A stretch of 64,000 bases of DNA from Streptomyces sp. WAC05374 (lineage in GTDB: Bacteria; Actinomycetota; Actinomycetes; Streptomycetales; Streptomycetaceae): assembly GCF_004353505.1 (NCBI RefSeq), contig NZ_SMNQ01000013.1, forward strand, positions 142,452 to 206,451, in the 5' to 3' direction. Numbering within the stretch: the first letter of the stretch is position 1; each line of letters begins with the position of its first letter. This document shows, one piece after another, positions 32,151 to 44,890 of this stretch. A model generated the notes under the pieces. It saw only the letters and a list, made by a program, of their open reading frames with translations, searched no databases and was not told the origin of the DNA. Made by a program: the position numbers and the translations under genes.

Positions 32151-32507
32151 TCAGGGTGACAGGCCGTGCGCCGTCGGGTGCCGTGGCTCGTACAGCGGCA
32201 GTTCACCGCCGCTCGGCAGCCGCACCGCCGCCAGCAGCCCCCACCCCTGGTCGCTGACCGGCCGGGACACCTCGGCCCCGCGCTCGGTCAGCCTGCGCAG
32301 GGTGCCCTCGATGTCGTCGCACATCAGGGAGAACTCGTGCCGGGGCTCACCGGGCGTCGGGTGTACGGCGACCTCGGCCGGCGGCAGCTTGAAGACGAGC
32401 CACCCGCCTCCCGCGTCGACGTGCTGGAACCCCAGGACATCCCTGAGGAACGCCCGGTCGGCGTCGGCGTCCTTGGTGTAGAGGATGACGTGCGCGCCAC
32501 TGAACAT
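32151..32507 (-). CDS. VOC-superfamily (glyoxalase-like) protein
   Basis: A 118-residue vicinal-oxygen-chelate fold protein: HVILYTKDADADRAFLRDVLGFQHVDAGGGWLVFKLPPAEVAVHP, then HEFSLMCDDIEGTLRRLTERGAEV and GGELPLYEPRHPT. One beta-alpha-beta-beta-beta pair in each half is recognisable. The metal ligands could be His in the first strand, His of the HEF segment and Glu of LYEP, but substrate cannot be assigned. ATG 32507 gives the natural N-terminus MFSGAHVILYT, although its ribosome site is poor. It is upstream of murA on the same strand, and any readthrough would pass the murA operator. Confidence 0.82.
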   Translation of the reverse strand: MFSGAHVILYTKDADADRAFLRDVLGFQHVDAGGGWLVFKLPPAEVAVHPTPGEPRHEFSLMCDDIEGTLRRLTERGAEVSRPVSDQGWGLLAAVRLPSGGELPLYEPRHPTAHGLSP

Positions 32508-32636
32508 GCTCCGATGCTCGACGCGCCCGCCCGCCCCCGCAACCCGAACACCGGTCAGTTTGTCCCCTGTGTCCGTCCGGTGGGCCCTTCTGGCGAACCA
32601 CCCCCGGCGCCCACCCCGGTCGATTACCGTGGCCGC

Positions 32637-33068
32637 ATGACCGCGACCTGGAACGAGGACGACCCCGGAGTGCTGCGGCTGCCCTCCGGGCGTCTGGTCA
32701 GGGGTCGCGCCCTTCGCCGTCCCCTCCCGGCCGGCGCGGCGCCCGATTACGCCGTCCACCTGCTCGGCAAGCGGCCGGCCGACGTGCCGTGGGAGTCCCG
32801 GTGGCTGCGCTGGCCCGACTTCCGGTTGCCGGGCGACCCGGCGGAGGCCCGCGCCGTGCTGCGCGAGGCGTGGGAGCGCGCCGCCGCCGAGCGCGTCGAG
32901 GTCGCCTGCGGCGGCGGTCGCGGCCGGACGGGTACGGCCCTGGCCTGCATCGCCGTGCTCGACGGCGTCCCGGCCGACGAAGCGGTGGAGTACGTCCGCC
33001 GGGCCTACGACCGCCACGCCGTCGAGACCCCCTGGCAGAGACGTTTCGTCCGCCGCTTCACCGGCTGA
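32637..33068 (+). CDS. Small Cys-based protein phosphatase (dual-specificity-like)
   Basis: A 143-residue protein with the CX5R phosphatase loop ACGGGRGRTGTA near residue 95, where canonical enzymes have HCxxGxxRTG; the His before Cys is replaced by Ala. WPDF and the HxxETPWQRRFVRRF helix fit the small cyclin-dependent-kinase-inhibitor-3/DSP-like proteins common in actinomycetes. ATG 32637 begins just after the divergent VOC promoter. It would act on phosphotyrosine, phosphoserine or another phosphoester; the substrate is unknown, and loss of the His may alter the nucleophile pKa. The stop is 19 bp from the convergent ABC gene. Confidence 0.72.
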   Translation: MTATWNEDDPGVLRLPSGRLVRGRALRRPLPAGAAPDYAVHLLGKRPADVPWESRWLRWPDFRLPGDPAEARAVLREAWERAAAERVEVACGGGRGRTGTALACIAVLDGVPADEAVEYVRRAYDRHAVETPWQRRFVRRFTG

Positions 33069-33087
33069 CCCCCGGGCCGGCCCCCTG

Positions 33088-35484
<2,397 letters not shown>

Positions 35485-35595
35485 CCCATCTCCCTGTGTG
35501 GTGGGGCGAAGCCCGCCGTGGGGCCCGTCGTCGCCCGGCTCGATCCGCCCGGCGTCGAGCGTAATCGTGTGATCGTTCCGTAGGGGTACGTTCCG

Positions 35596-35628
35596 CGGGG
35601 CCGGGAGCCTCAGCGGCGCCCGGCCCCG
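35596..35628 (-). terminator. Terminator after the second VOC gene
   Basis: CGGGGCCGGG (35596-35605) and CCCGGCCCCG (35619-35628) form a perfect 10-bp stem just past the VOC stop and before the UvrA-like promoter. Confidence 0.7.
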
Positions 35629-35643
35629 TATGTCCGCCAAGAC

Positions 35644-36060
35644 CTACTGCTTGCGGGGCTGGTTGAAGCGGAGCATGTTGCCCGCCGGGTCGCGGAAGGC
35701 GCAGTCACGGACGCCGTAGGGCTGGTCGATCGGCTCCTGGACCACCTCGCCGCCGGCCTCGCGGACGCGCTCGAAGGTGGCGTCGACGTCGTCCGTTGCG
35801 AAGATCACACCGCGCAGCATGCCCTTGGCGAGCAGTTCGGCCATCGCCCGGCGGTCGGCCTCGGGGGCGTGGGGGTCGGCGAGCGGCGGTTCGAGGACGA
35901 TCTCCACGTCCGGCTGCGCGGGGGAGCCGACGGTCACCCAGCGCATCCCCTCGAAGGCGACGTCGTTGCGCACCTCCAGCCCGAGGGCGTCGCGGTAGAA
36001 GGCGATCGCCTTGTCATGGTCGTCGACGGCGATGAAGCACTGCGAGAGCTTGATGTCCAT
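35644..36060 (-). CDS. VOC-superfamily (glyoxalase/dioxygenase-like) protein
   Basis: A 138-residue VOC protein of the PhnB/extradiol-like group: IKLSQCFIAVDDHDKAIAFYRDALGLEVRNDVAFEGMRWVTVGSP, GVIFATDDVDATFERVREAGGEVVQEP and the C-terminal RDCAFRDPAGNMLRFNQP. ATG 36060 was chosen because the AraC gene ends 10 bp upstream (stop at 36071) and the earlier in-frame ATG would overlap it. It is cotranscribed with the AraC regulator, a pairing common for small-molecule resistance or stress proteins. Substrate unknown. Confidence 0.85.
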   Translation of the reverse strand: MDIKLSQCFIAVDDHDKAIAFYRDALGLEVRNDVAFEGMRWVTVGSPAQPDVEIVLEPPLADPHAPEADRRAMAELLAKGMLRGVIFATDDVDATFERVREAGGEVVQEPIDQPYGVRDCAFRDPAGNMLRFNQPRKQ

Positions 36061-36070
36061 GGCGACGACG

Positions 36071-36508
36071 CTACGAGGCGGCGCCCGTTTCCGCTTCTCC
36101 ATTCCTGATCGGTTCGCCGCCGCGCACCGGGCGCGTGAAGACCTTGGCGACGCAGGGCGGGATCGCCGCGCCGGCGTCGTGGCGGCGGGCCCGGTAGGCG
36201 CTGGGGCTCTCCCCGACGAGCTCGGTGAAGCGCGAGCTGAACGACCCCAGCGAGGTACAGCCCACGGCGAAGCAGACCTCGGTCACGCTCATGTCGCCGC
36301 GCCGCAGCAGCGCCTTGGCCCGCTCCACGCGGCGGGTCATCAGATAGCCGTAGGGCGTCTCCCCATAGGCCGCGCGGAAGCTGCGGGAGAAGTGGCCGGG
36401 CGACATGAGGGCCACCTTCGCCAGCGCCGGAACGTCCAGAGGCTGCGCGTAGTCGCGGTCCATCAGGTCCCGGGCACGGCGCAGCCGCCTCAGATCCTCC
36501 AGGGTCAT
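36071..36508 (-). CDS. AraC-family transcriptional regulator
   Basis: A 145-residue protein consisting almost only of the two-helix-turn-helix AraC domain: LRRARDLMDRDYAQPLDVPALAKVALMSPGHFSRSFRAAYGETPYGYLMTRRVERAKALLRRGDMSVTEVCFAVGCTSLGSFSSRFTELVGESPSAYR. A 40-residue tail follows. There is no N-terminal sensing domain. ATG 36508 was chosen by family start; the frame remains open to 36550. It leads a two-gene unit with the VOC gene and is divergent from acnA, whose promoter palindrome lies in the shared gap. Control of the VOC gene is likely. Confidence 0.87.
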   Translation of the reverse strand: MTLEDLRRLRRARDLMDRDYAQPLDVPALAKVALMSPGHFSRSFRAAYGETPYGYLMTRRVERAKALLRRGDMSVTEVCFAVGCTSLGSFSSRFTELVGESPSAYRARRHDAGAAIPPCVAKVFTRPVRGGEPIRNGEAETGAAS

Positions 36509-36570
36509 GGGCCCAGCATGGCACGGCGCGGCGGGCACGCCTCGTCGCACGGCCGGTCATGTACTAGAGT

Positions 36571-36588
36571 TATCTCGACATCGAGATA
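36571..36588. promoter_or_regulatory. Perfect palindrome TATCTC-N6-GAGATA in the acnA promoter
   Basis: TATCTCGACATCGAGATA has perfect 8-bp arms around CA. A TAGAGT -10-like element (36565-36570) abuts its left side, so the site would cover the transcription start. The arms match the site before murA. Confidence 0.75.
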
Positions 36589-36632
36589 TCTGCCGAAAGA
36601 CGCACCGCAGCCGCGCCAGCCGGTAAGGGTTA

Positions 36633-36653
36633 CCTAACTAAGTCTTACCTTAG
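36633..36653. promoter_or_regulatory. Weak iron-box-like element before acnA
   Basis: On the reverse strand this AT-rich stretch begins TAAGGTAAGACTTAGTTA and resembles the left half of the DtxR/DmdR iron-box consensus; the right half is poor. Direct TTACCT repeats (forward strand 36630-36635, 36645-36650) are an alternative reading. Confidence 0.25.
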
Positions 36654-36719
36654 CGGATCGGCGAGGAGCCTACGCGGCAGGATGCGGTAAGAACGCGCAC
36701 ATTGATGAAGGAGACTGTC

Positions 36720-39434
<2,715 letters not shown>

Positions 39435-39452
39435 CGGCAGGCCGCACGGCAC

Positions 39453-39488
39453 AAGGGCCGCACTCCCGGCGACGGGGGTGCGGCCCTT
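39453..39488 (+). terminator. Strong terminator after acnA
   Basis: AAGGGCCGCAC (39453-39463) and GTGCGGCCCTT (39478-39488) are perfect 11-bp arms; inner CCCG/CGGG can extend the stem. TTCCTTGTG follows. It also lies behind the reverse-strand DUF397 gene. Confidence 0.85.
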
Positions 39489-39510
39489 CCTTGTGCGCGA
39501 GCGGTACGGG

Positions 39511-39717
39511 TCAGAGGGCGCCGTGCCGGACGGCGGCCACGAAGGAGCCCCAGCCCGCCGACGAGAACACCAGCGTGGGGCCTTCCGGGGACTTGCTGTC
39601 GCGGACGGGCAGCACTCCGGTGAAGCCATCGGCGACCTCGACACAGCTCCCGCCGGTGCCGTCGCTGTAGGACGACTTGCGCCAGTGGGCGTTACTCAGA
39701 TCGTGTGTGGTGCTCAT
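39511..39717 (-). CDS. DUF397-domain protein
   Basis: A 68-residue protein with the DUF397 pattern: W-R-K-S-S-Y-S near the N-terminus, GGSCVEVAD, VPVRDSKSPEGPTLVFSSAGWGSFVAAVR (here LPVRDSKSP). In Streptomyces these small proteins are paired with an XRE/DUF5753 regulator, as at the whiJ and abaA-type loci, and act as its partner in development or antibiotic control. ATG 39717 lies inside the 3' end of the regulator gene (26-bp overlap), so the two are translated together. A possible toxin-antitoxin-like relation has been suggested for such pairs. Confidence 0.9.
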   Translation of the reverse strand: MSTTHDLSNAHWRKSSYSDGTGGSCVEVADGFTGVLPVRDSKSPEGPTLVFSSAGWGSFVAAVRHGAL

Positions 39718-40543
39718 GGTTCGCGTAGTCCTCCGCCACCGATGCGAGCAGGTCGCGGGACGCCGACGGTGACAAGGCGGCAGCCCTTGCCAGATCGTAA
39801 GCCCGTGCGTTGTGCTCGACCAGAGCCGGATTCTCGATCAGCCGTCCGCTGCCCGCGCCCTCCGTGTACACCACGGTCGGGGAGTCGGTGAACGTCATGA
39901 CGGAGACCATGCTGCCCATGAACGCCTCACTCATGGCGGAGAACGGCAGCACCTGGACCACCATCCTGGGCCGCTCCATCAGCTCGGCGATGTGCAGCAG
40001 TTGACGACCCATCGCCTGCGGTCCGCCGATCGGCGCCAGCAGTACCGCCTCGTGCAGGATCGCCCACAGCACCGGCACCGCCGGGTCCTCCAGGATCCGC
40101 TGACGGTCCATCCGCGCCCGGACCAGCTCCTCCACGTCCTCCTGCGGCGCGAACGGGTTCGCGGTGCGCGTGATGGCGCGCGCGTACTCCTCCGTCTGCA
40201 ACAGACCCGGAACCAGCACCGGGGCGTACTCGCTGATGGTCTGCGCGAGGCGCTCCAGCTCCGCCGCGTCCGCGAAGTAGTCGGCGACCTTCGACGTCCG
40301 GGCCAGCCGGCACAGCCGCTGGAGGTGCTCGCCGCTGCCCAGCACGTCGTCGAGTATCCGGGACATGTCGAGCTGCGGCCGCCGCGACGCGGACTCGAAC
40401 TGCCCGATGTACGAGCCGGAGCAGAAGACCTTCTCGCCGAGCTGCTCCTGCGACAGGCCCGCCCGCTCGCGCAGCCGGCGGAGCTCCGCTCCGTAGAACG
40501 CCCGCGGGTCGGTGTAGGGGTCCAGATTCTTGGGCTGAGGCAC
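39692..40543 (-). CDS. XRE-family regulator with DUF5753 domain
   Basis: A 283-residue protein: helix-turn-helix at about 18-75 (ELRRLRERAGLSQEQLGEKVFCSGSYIGQFESASRRPQ) followed by the DUF5753 domain (ISEYAPVLVPGLLQTEEYARAI, VPVLWAILHEAVLLAPIGG, MVVQVLPFSAMSEAFMGSMVSVMTF, VVYTEGAGSGRLIENP). The GTG start at 40543 (VPQPKNLDPYTDPRAFYGAELRRL) was chosen by family pattern; the ribosome site is weak and the frame is open further upstream. It overlaps its DUF397 partner. WhiJ-like proteins of this type influence sporulation and secondary metabolism, but no target is visible here. Confidence 0.9.
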   Translation of the reverse strand: MPQPKNLDPYTDPRAFYGAELRRLRERAGLSQEQLGEKVFCSGSYIGQFESASRRPQLDMSRILDDVLGSGEHLQRLCRLARTSKVADYFADAAELERLAQTISEYAPVLVPGLLQTEEYARAITRTANPFAPQEDVEELVRARMDRQRILEDPAVPVLWAILHEAVLLAPIGGPQAMGRQLLHIAELMERPRMVVQVLPFSAMSEAFMGSMVSVMTFTDSPTVVYTEGAGSGRLIENPALVEHNARAYDLARAAALSPSASRDLLASVAEDYANHEHHTRSE

Positions 40544-40637
40544 GTCGCCCAGCGTAGTGGCGCCGTCACGTGCCGTGGGCGGAAACGGTGGAACGGGCCC
40601 CCGGACCTCCGGAGCCCGCTCCACCCGGGAGAAACGG

Positions 40638-43600
40638 CTACCGCAGCAGCTCCACCTCCGCCAGCGTCGCCGGGGCGGCCGGCACCAGCCGGTACCGCTC
40701 GTACGCGCCCGGCCGCGCCACCGTGAACACCCGCGTCTGCCGGTCCCAGGCGAAGGACTCGCCCGACCGCCGGTCCAGGTCCGTCCACGCCGTACCGTCC
40801 CTCGAGCCCTGGAGCACCCACCCCGACGGGGCGTCACCCCGGGCCGCGGAGGTCAGCGTGTACTGCACCGCCCGCGTGCCGCCGGCCGGTACCGGCAGCT
40901 CCACCGCCTCCACCCGGGCCGCCGTCGCCGACGTGTCGTCGAACAGCTCACCCGCGCCCGCCAGCACGTCCCGCCGGGGCGAGGGCACCGAGTCGTCCCG
41001 CGTGATGGAGACGGGCGCCGCGTTCCCGCCCGTGCCCCACGCCGACGGCTTCGGGCCCATGTCGAACTCCAGCGTCCCGCCGCGCGCGAGCAGCTCGTGC
41101 GGCAGGGCCGTCGACGTCCAGCGCTTGCCGTTGACCTTCACCCCCTGCACATAGATGTTGCGCGCGCTGTTCTCCGGAGCCTTGACCACCAGCGTGCGGC
41201 CGTTGTCCATCCGCACGGTCGCCTTGGTGAACAGCGGCGAGCCGATCGCGTACTCCCCGCTGCCCATCACCAGCGGGTAGAAGCCGAGCGCCGAGAAGAG
41301 CCACCAGGCGGACTGCTCGCCGTTGTCCTCGTCACCGTGGTAGCCCTGCCCGATCTCGCTGCCCGTGTACAGCCGCGACAGCACCTCGCGCACCTTCTCC
41401 TGCGTCTTCCAGGGCTGCGAGGCCGCGTTGTACATGTACGTGACGTGGTGGGCGACCTGGTTGGAGTGCCCGTACATGCCCATCCGCACGTCCCGCGCCT
41501 CCGTCATCTCGTGGATGACGCTGCCGTACGAGCCGACGAACTCCGGCGACGCGGTCTCGGGCGTCGAGAAGTACGTGTCGAGCTTCTTCGCCAGCCCCGC
41601 ACGGCCGCCGTACAGATTGGCCAGGCCCCGGCTGTCCTGCGGGGCGGTGAAGGCGTACCCCCAGCCGTTGGTCTCGGTGTAGTCGTACCCCCACACCCGC
41701 GGGTCGTACGACGCCGACGGCACCCGCCACGCGCCCTTCGGGTCGCGGCCCTGGAAGAAGCCCGCCTCCTTGTCGAAGAGCGTGACGTACTGGCGCGCCC
41801 GGTTGAGGAAGTACGCCGCCTCCTCGCGGTAGCGGTCCTTGCCCGTCTTCCGGTGGAGCGCCTCCGCCATCCTCGCCAGGCCGTAGTCGTTGAGGTAGCC
41901 CTCCAGCGACCAGGACAGGCCCTCGTGGGTCGCGGTGGAGGCGTACCCCGTGAACGGGGAGGTCCCCATGCCCTTGCGCCCCACACCCGACGAGGGCGGG
42001 ACCACCGTCGCGTTCTTCAGCGCCGCCTCGTACGCCGCCTCCGCGTCGAAGTCCACGCCTTTGATGTACGCGTCGGCGAACGCCACGTCGGACGACGTGC
42101 CGGTCATCAGGTCCGCGTACCCCGGCGAGGACCAGCGGGAGATCCAGCCGCCGTCCTTGTACTGCTGGACGAAGCCGTCCACCAGCTCGCCCGCCTTGCG
42201 CGGGGTGAGGAAGGAGTACGCCGGCCAGGTGGTCCGGTAGGTGTCCCAGAAGCCGTTGTTGACGTACACCTTCCCGTCGACGATCTTCGCGCCGGTGCGG
42301 GTCGGGGTGTCCGGGCCGGTCTGCGGCGAGAAGGGGCTCGCGTACCGGTCCTCGCCGTCGACCTTCTCGAAACCGGAGTTGGGGTACAGGTAGAGCCGGT
42401 ACAGGTTGGAGTACAGGGTCACCAACTGGTCGCGGGTCGCGCCCTCGACGGTCACCCGGCCGAGGATCCGGTCCCACGCGGCCTGCGCCCGTGCCCGTAC
42501 CCGCTCGAAGCCCGTGCCCGCCGGGATCTCGGCAGCCAGGTTCGCCTTCGCCTGCTCCACCCCGATCAGCGACGTCGCCATGCGCAGCGTCACCGTCCGG
42601 TCCGCGCCCGCGTCGAAGCGCAGGTGGCCCTTGACGCCCGCCGAGCCGGAGCCGGTGACCGGCGCGTCGAAGACGCCGTACACGAACATCCGGGTCGCCC
42701 CGGTCGACAGGCCGCTCTTGACGTCCGAGAAGCCGGTGAACGACCGGGTCGCCGGGTCGAGCGTCAGCCCGCCCTCGTCGGTGACGTTGTCGAAGACGAC
42801 CGACGCGTCCGCCCCGGGATAGCGGAACCGCATCATCGCCGCGTGGTCGGTGGGGGTGATCTCGGCCCTGATGCCGTTCTCGAACGTCACGCCGTAGTAG
42901 TGGGGCCTGGCCGTCTCGTTCTCGTGGCGGAAGGGCAGGGCACGGCGTACGCGGTCGGTCTCCGGCGTCCCGGCCGCGGCCGAGGGCAGCAACTGGAAGG
43001 TCTGCCGGTCCCCCATCCAGGGGCTGGGCTCATGGCTGGCGCTGAACGCCTGCACCGTGGGCAGGTTGTCCGCGTTGTTGCCGCGGGCGTACTCGTACAG
43101 CCAGCTCTTGGACGCGGCATTCGTCACCGGCGTCCAGAAGTTGAAGCCATGGGGCACGGCCGTCGCGGGGAAGGTGTTGCCGCGCGAGAACGAGCCGCTG
43201 GAGTGGGTGCCGCGGACGGTCGACGCGTAGTCCGAGGGGCGGGCGTGCCGCTCCTCGGGCGCGGCGCGCTGAATGGTCACGTCGTCGATCCAGCCCTGGA
43301 ACCGCGCCGGGCCCTTGGGCGCGTCGTACGCCACCAGGACGCGGTCCACGGTCCGGCCGGCCGCCACCGCCCCGATCCCGGCCGTCACCTGGTTCCACTG
43401 GTTGACGTAGAGCCGCTTGGCCGCGCCCTGGCCCTGGGGGGTGAGCGCCCCGCCGTGGCTGTCGGTCGCCCCCAGGTCGCTCAGCCGGGTGCCGTCGGTG
43501 AACACCAGGTCCACGGCGACGTGGGTGGCCGGGTAGTTCAGGTCCGTCTCCGGCAGGGAGGGGAAGATCCGGTACGACAGCTCGGTGTCGCGCCGCACGG

Positions 43601-44492
43601 CCGTGTGGACGTCGAAGACCTTGTTGTACGAGTACGCCCGGCCGTCCGGCCGGTGGGTGCCCGCGTAGCGCAGCGCCCGCACCCCGGTGAACCCCGCGTT
43701 GGCCTTGGCGGTGGGGGAGCCGCCGGGGCCGCGGTCGACGTGGGTGCGCATGTCGGGCGGGACGGGGGCGGAGGTGTCACCGTTCGAGAACTGGACGTCG
43801 GCGAGCTGGGTGATGCCCGTCGCGCCGTTGTTCGCGGTGATCTCCAGCCGGTAGTGCGCGTACTCCGCCGCCTGTGCGACGTCGTACGTCCTCGTCTCGA
43901 AGCGCTTGTCGAAGCTCTGGCCCTCGCGGGTGTCCAGCACCTTCCAGTCCGTACCGTCCGCCGAGCCCTTCAGCGTCCAGTTCCTCGGGTCGCGCGGGGC
44001 GTGGTCGTTCGCGGACGTCAGCGCGTACGTGGCCACCTTGACCGGTTCCTCCAGGTCGAACTCGACCCAGGCGGTGGGTGTGAAGGTGAGCCACTTGGTG
44101 CCCGGCTGGAGATCGACCAGGTTCTCCTTGGTCTCGCCCGCGCCGCCGTTCTCGCCGCTGGCGCGCAGCGCGGTGACCTTGTCGGTGACGTTGCCGGGTA
44201 TGCCCGCCGCGTAGGCGCCGTCGACGCCGGACGCCCGCTTGTGGCCGTCGGGGCCCACGTCGACGGTGTTGCGCCAGTCGGGTGGGCGCTCGTCGGCCTC
44301 GAAGGACGAGCGGAACTCGGTCTGTGCCGCGGCCGGTTGGGCCGGGCGGGCCGGTGCGGCGAGTGCCGCGGTGGGCGGGGCGGCCGCCACGATCAGCGAA
44401 GCGGCCGCCACGAGGGCGGCCGTACGGGTGTGTCCACGGGTGTGTCGGTGCCGGTTCCCCGGTGCGGACGTGCTGGGCTGTCTGGGCTGCAT
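40638..44492 (-). CDS. Secreted GH92 alpha-mannosidase with F5/8 type C domains
   Basis: A 1284-residue secreted enzyme. A long signal peptide with basic N-terminus and ALVAAASLIVAAAPPTAALAAPA is followed by a discoidin-like (F5/8C) carbohydrate-binding domain (about 75-240), a linker, and a GH92 region (about 400-1120) with HGFNFWTPVT, WMGDRQTFQLLP, GNKxx-like segments, TTWPAYSFLTPRKAGELVDGF, GYHGDEDNGEQSAWWLFSALGFYPL. GH92 enzymes are calcium-dependent exo-alpha-mannosidases acting on N-glycans or mannans. A second F5/8C-like domain closes the C-terminus. The palindrome GACAACGTTGTC lies 33 bp upstream of the ATG, suggesting LacI-type repression. It is divergent from ngcE. Confidence 0.92.
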   Translation of the reverse strand: MQPRQPSTSAPGNRHRHTRGHTRTAALVAAASLIVAAAPPTAALAAPARPAQPAAAQTEFRSSFEADERPPDWRNTVDVGPDGHKRASGVDGAYAAGIPGNVTDKVTALRASGENGGAGETKENLVDLQPGTKWLTFTPTAWVEFDLEEPVKVATYALTSANDHAPRDPRNWTLKGSADGTDWKVLDTREGQSFDKRFETRTYDVAQAAEYAHYRLEITANNGATGITQLADVQFSNGDTSAPVPPDMRTHVDRGPGGSPTAKANAGFTGVRALRYAGTHRPDGRAYSYNKVFDVHTAVRRDTELSYRIFPSLPETDLNYPATHVAVDLVFTDGTRLSDLGATDSHGGALTPQGQGAAKRLYVNQWNQVTAGIGAVAAGRTVDRVLVAYDAPKGPARFQGWIDDVTIQRAAPEERHARPSDYASTVRGTHSSGSFSRGNTFPATAVPHGFNFWTPVTNAASKSWLYEYARGNNADNLPTVQAFSASHEPSPWMGDRQTFQLLPSAAAGTPETDRVRRALPFRHENETARPHYYGVTFENGIRAEITPTDHAAMMRFRYPGADASVVFDNVTDEGGLTLDPATRSFTGFSDVKSGLSTGATRMFVYGVFDAPVTGSGSAGVKGHLRFDAGADRTVTLRMATSLIGVEQAKANLAAEIPAGTGFERVRARAQAAWDRILGRVTVEGATRDQLVTLYSNLYRLYLYPNSGFEKVDGEDRYASPFSPQTGPDTPTRTGAKIVDGKVYVNNGFWDTYRTTWPAYSFLTPRKAGELVDGFVQQYKDGGWISRWSSPGYADLMTGTSSDVAFADAYIKGVDFDAEAAYEAALKNATVVPPSSGVGRKGMGTSPFTGYASTATHEGLSWSLEGYLNDYGLARMAEALHRKTGKDRYREEAAYFLNRARQYVTLFDKEAGFFQGRDPKGAWRVPSASYDPRVWGYDYTETNGWGYAFTAPQDSRGLANLYGGRAGLAKKLDTYFSTPETASPEFVGSYGSVIHEMTEARDVRMGMYGHSNQVAHHVTYMYNAASQPWKTQEKVREVLSRLYTGSEIGQGYHGDEDNGEQSAWWLFSALGFYPLVMGSGEYAIGSPLFTKATVRMDNGRTLVVKAPENSARNIYVQGVKVNGKRWTSTALPHELLARGGTLEFDMGPKPSAWGTGGNAAPVSITRDDSVPSPRRDVLAGAGELFDDTSATAARVEAVELPVPAGGTRAVQYTLTSAARGDAPSGWVLQGSRDGTAWTDLDRRSGESFAWDRQTRVFTVARPGAYERYRLVPAAPATLAEVELLR

Positions 44493-44524
44493 CCCGCGTC
44501 CTGCCTCCTGCCGAAAGCGCGTTG

Positions 44525-44536
44525 GACAACGTTGTC
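44525..44536. promoter_or_regulatory. LacI-type palindrome GACAACGTTGTC upstream of the GH92 gene
   Basis: A perfect 12-bp palindrome with a central CG, as in LacI/CcpA-type operators, 33 bp before the GH92 start. Its half-site CGTTGTC(A) recurs twice in the xylF promoter. Confidence 0.6.
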
Positions 44537-44738
44537 AGGCGAGCTGGGCAAGAACCAGTAGGGAGGTAAGTGGCGTGCGGTGTCAAGGGTGTTGACGGTG
44601 CGGCAAGATCCGATTCAGCCGTTTCGCGGAATCGCGTGGCCGGGTAATGCGGACCCGGCGCCGCGGTATTTCCCCCAGGTCTCAACTCGGGAAAGACTGC
44701 TGTCGAAAGTTGCTTTCGATCTTGCTCAGATGACGAGA

Positions 44739-44754
44739 AGTGGACTATACCTGT
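44739..44754. promoter_or_regulatory. DasR-responsive-element-like site upstream of ngcE
   Basis: AGTGGACTATACCTGT matches 12 of 16 positions of the DasR consensus-type sequence AGTGGTCTAGACCACT. DasR is the GlcNAc regulator of Streptomyces, and the next operon encodes GlcNAc/chitobiose uptake. Confidence 0.6.
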
Positions 44755-44890
44755 CGGCCAGCACTGCACGAGAGCACCCAGCACCTGCACGACCCAGCAA
44801 ATGACCGCGGTGGCGGGGCCCTTCGCCTCAGGCGAGCAGGACGGGCGACCGGTACACCGCCTGAGTCCTGGAGAAGGCGAGGACTTGAGC

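Larger units (their letters stand above)
44493..44890. other. Divergent promoter region of the GH92 gene and ngcE (398 bp without a gene)
   Basis: This stretch is less GC-rich than its surroundings. It holds the GACAACGTTGTC palindrome near the GH92 side, GAAAG-N3-CTTTC at 44705-44715, and the DasR-like site at 44739-44754. The short open frames within it lack domain similarity. Confidence 0.6.

Noticed and set aside
40557..44561. 1334-codon forward frame opposite the GH92 gene
   Set aside because: Shadow of the GH92 coding sequence, which has clear catalytic motifs; the forward frame has none.
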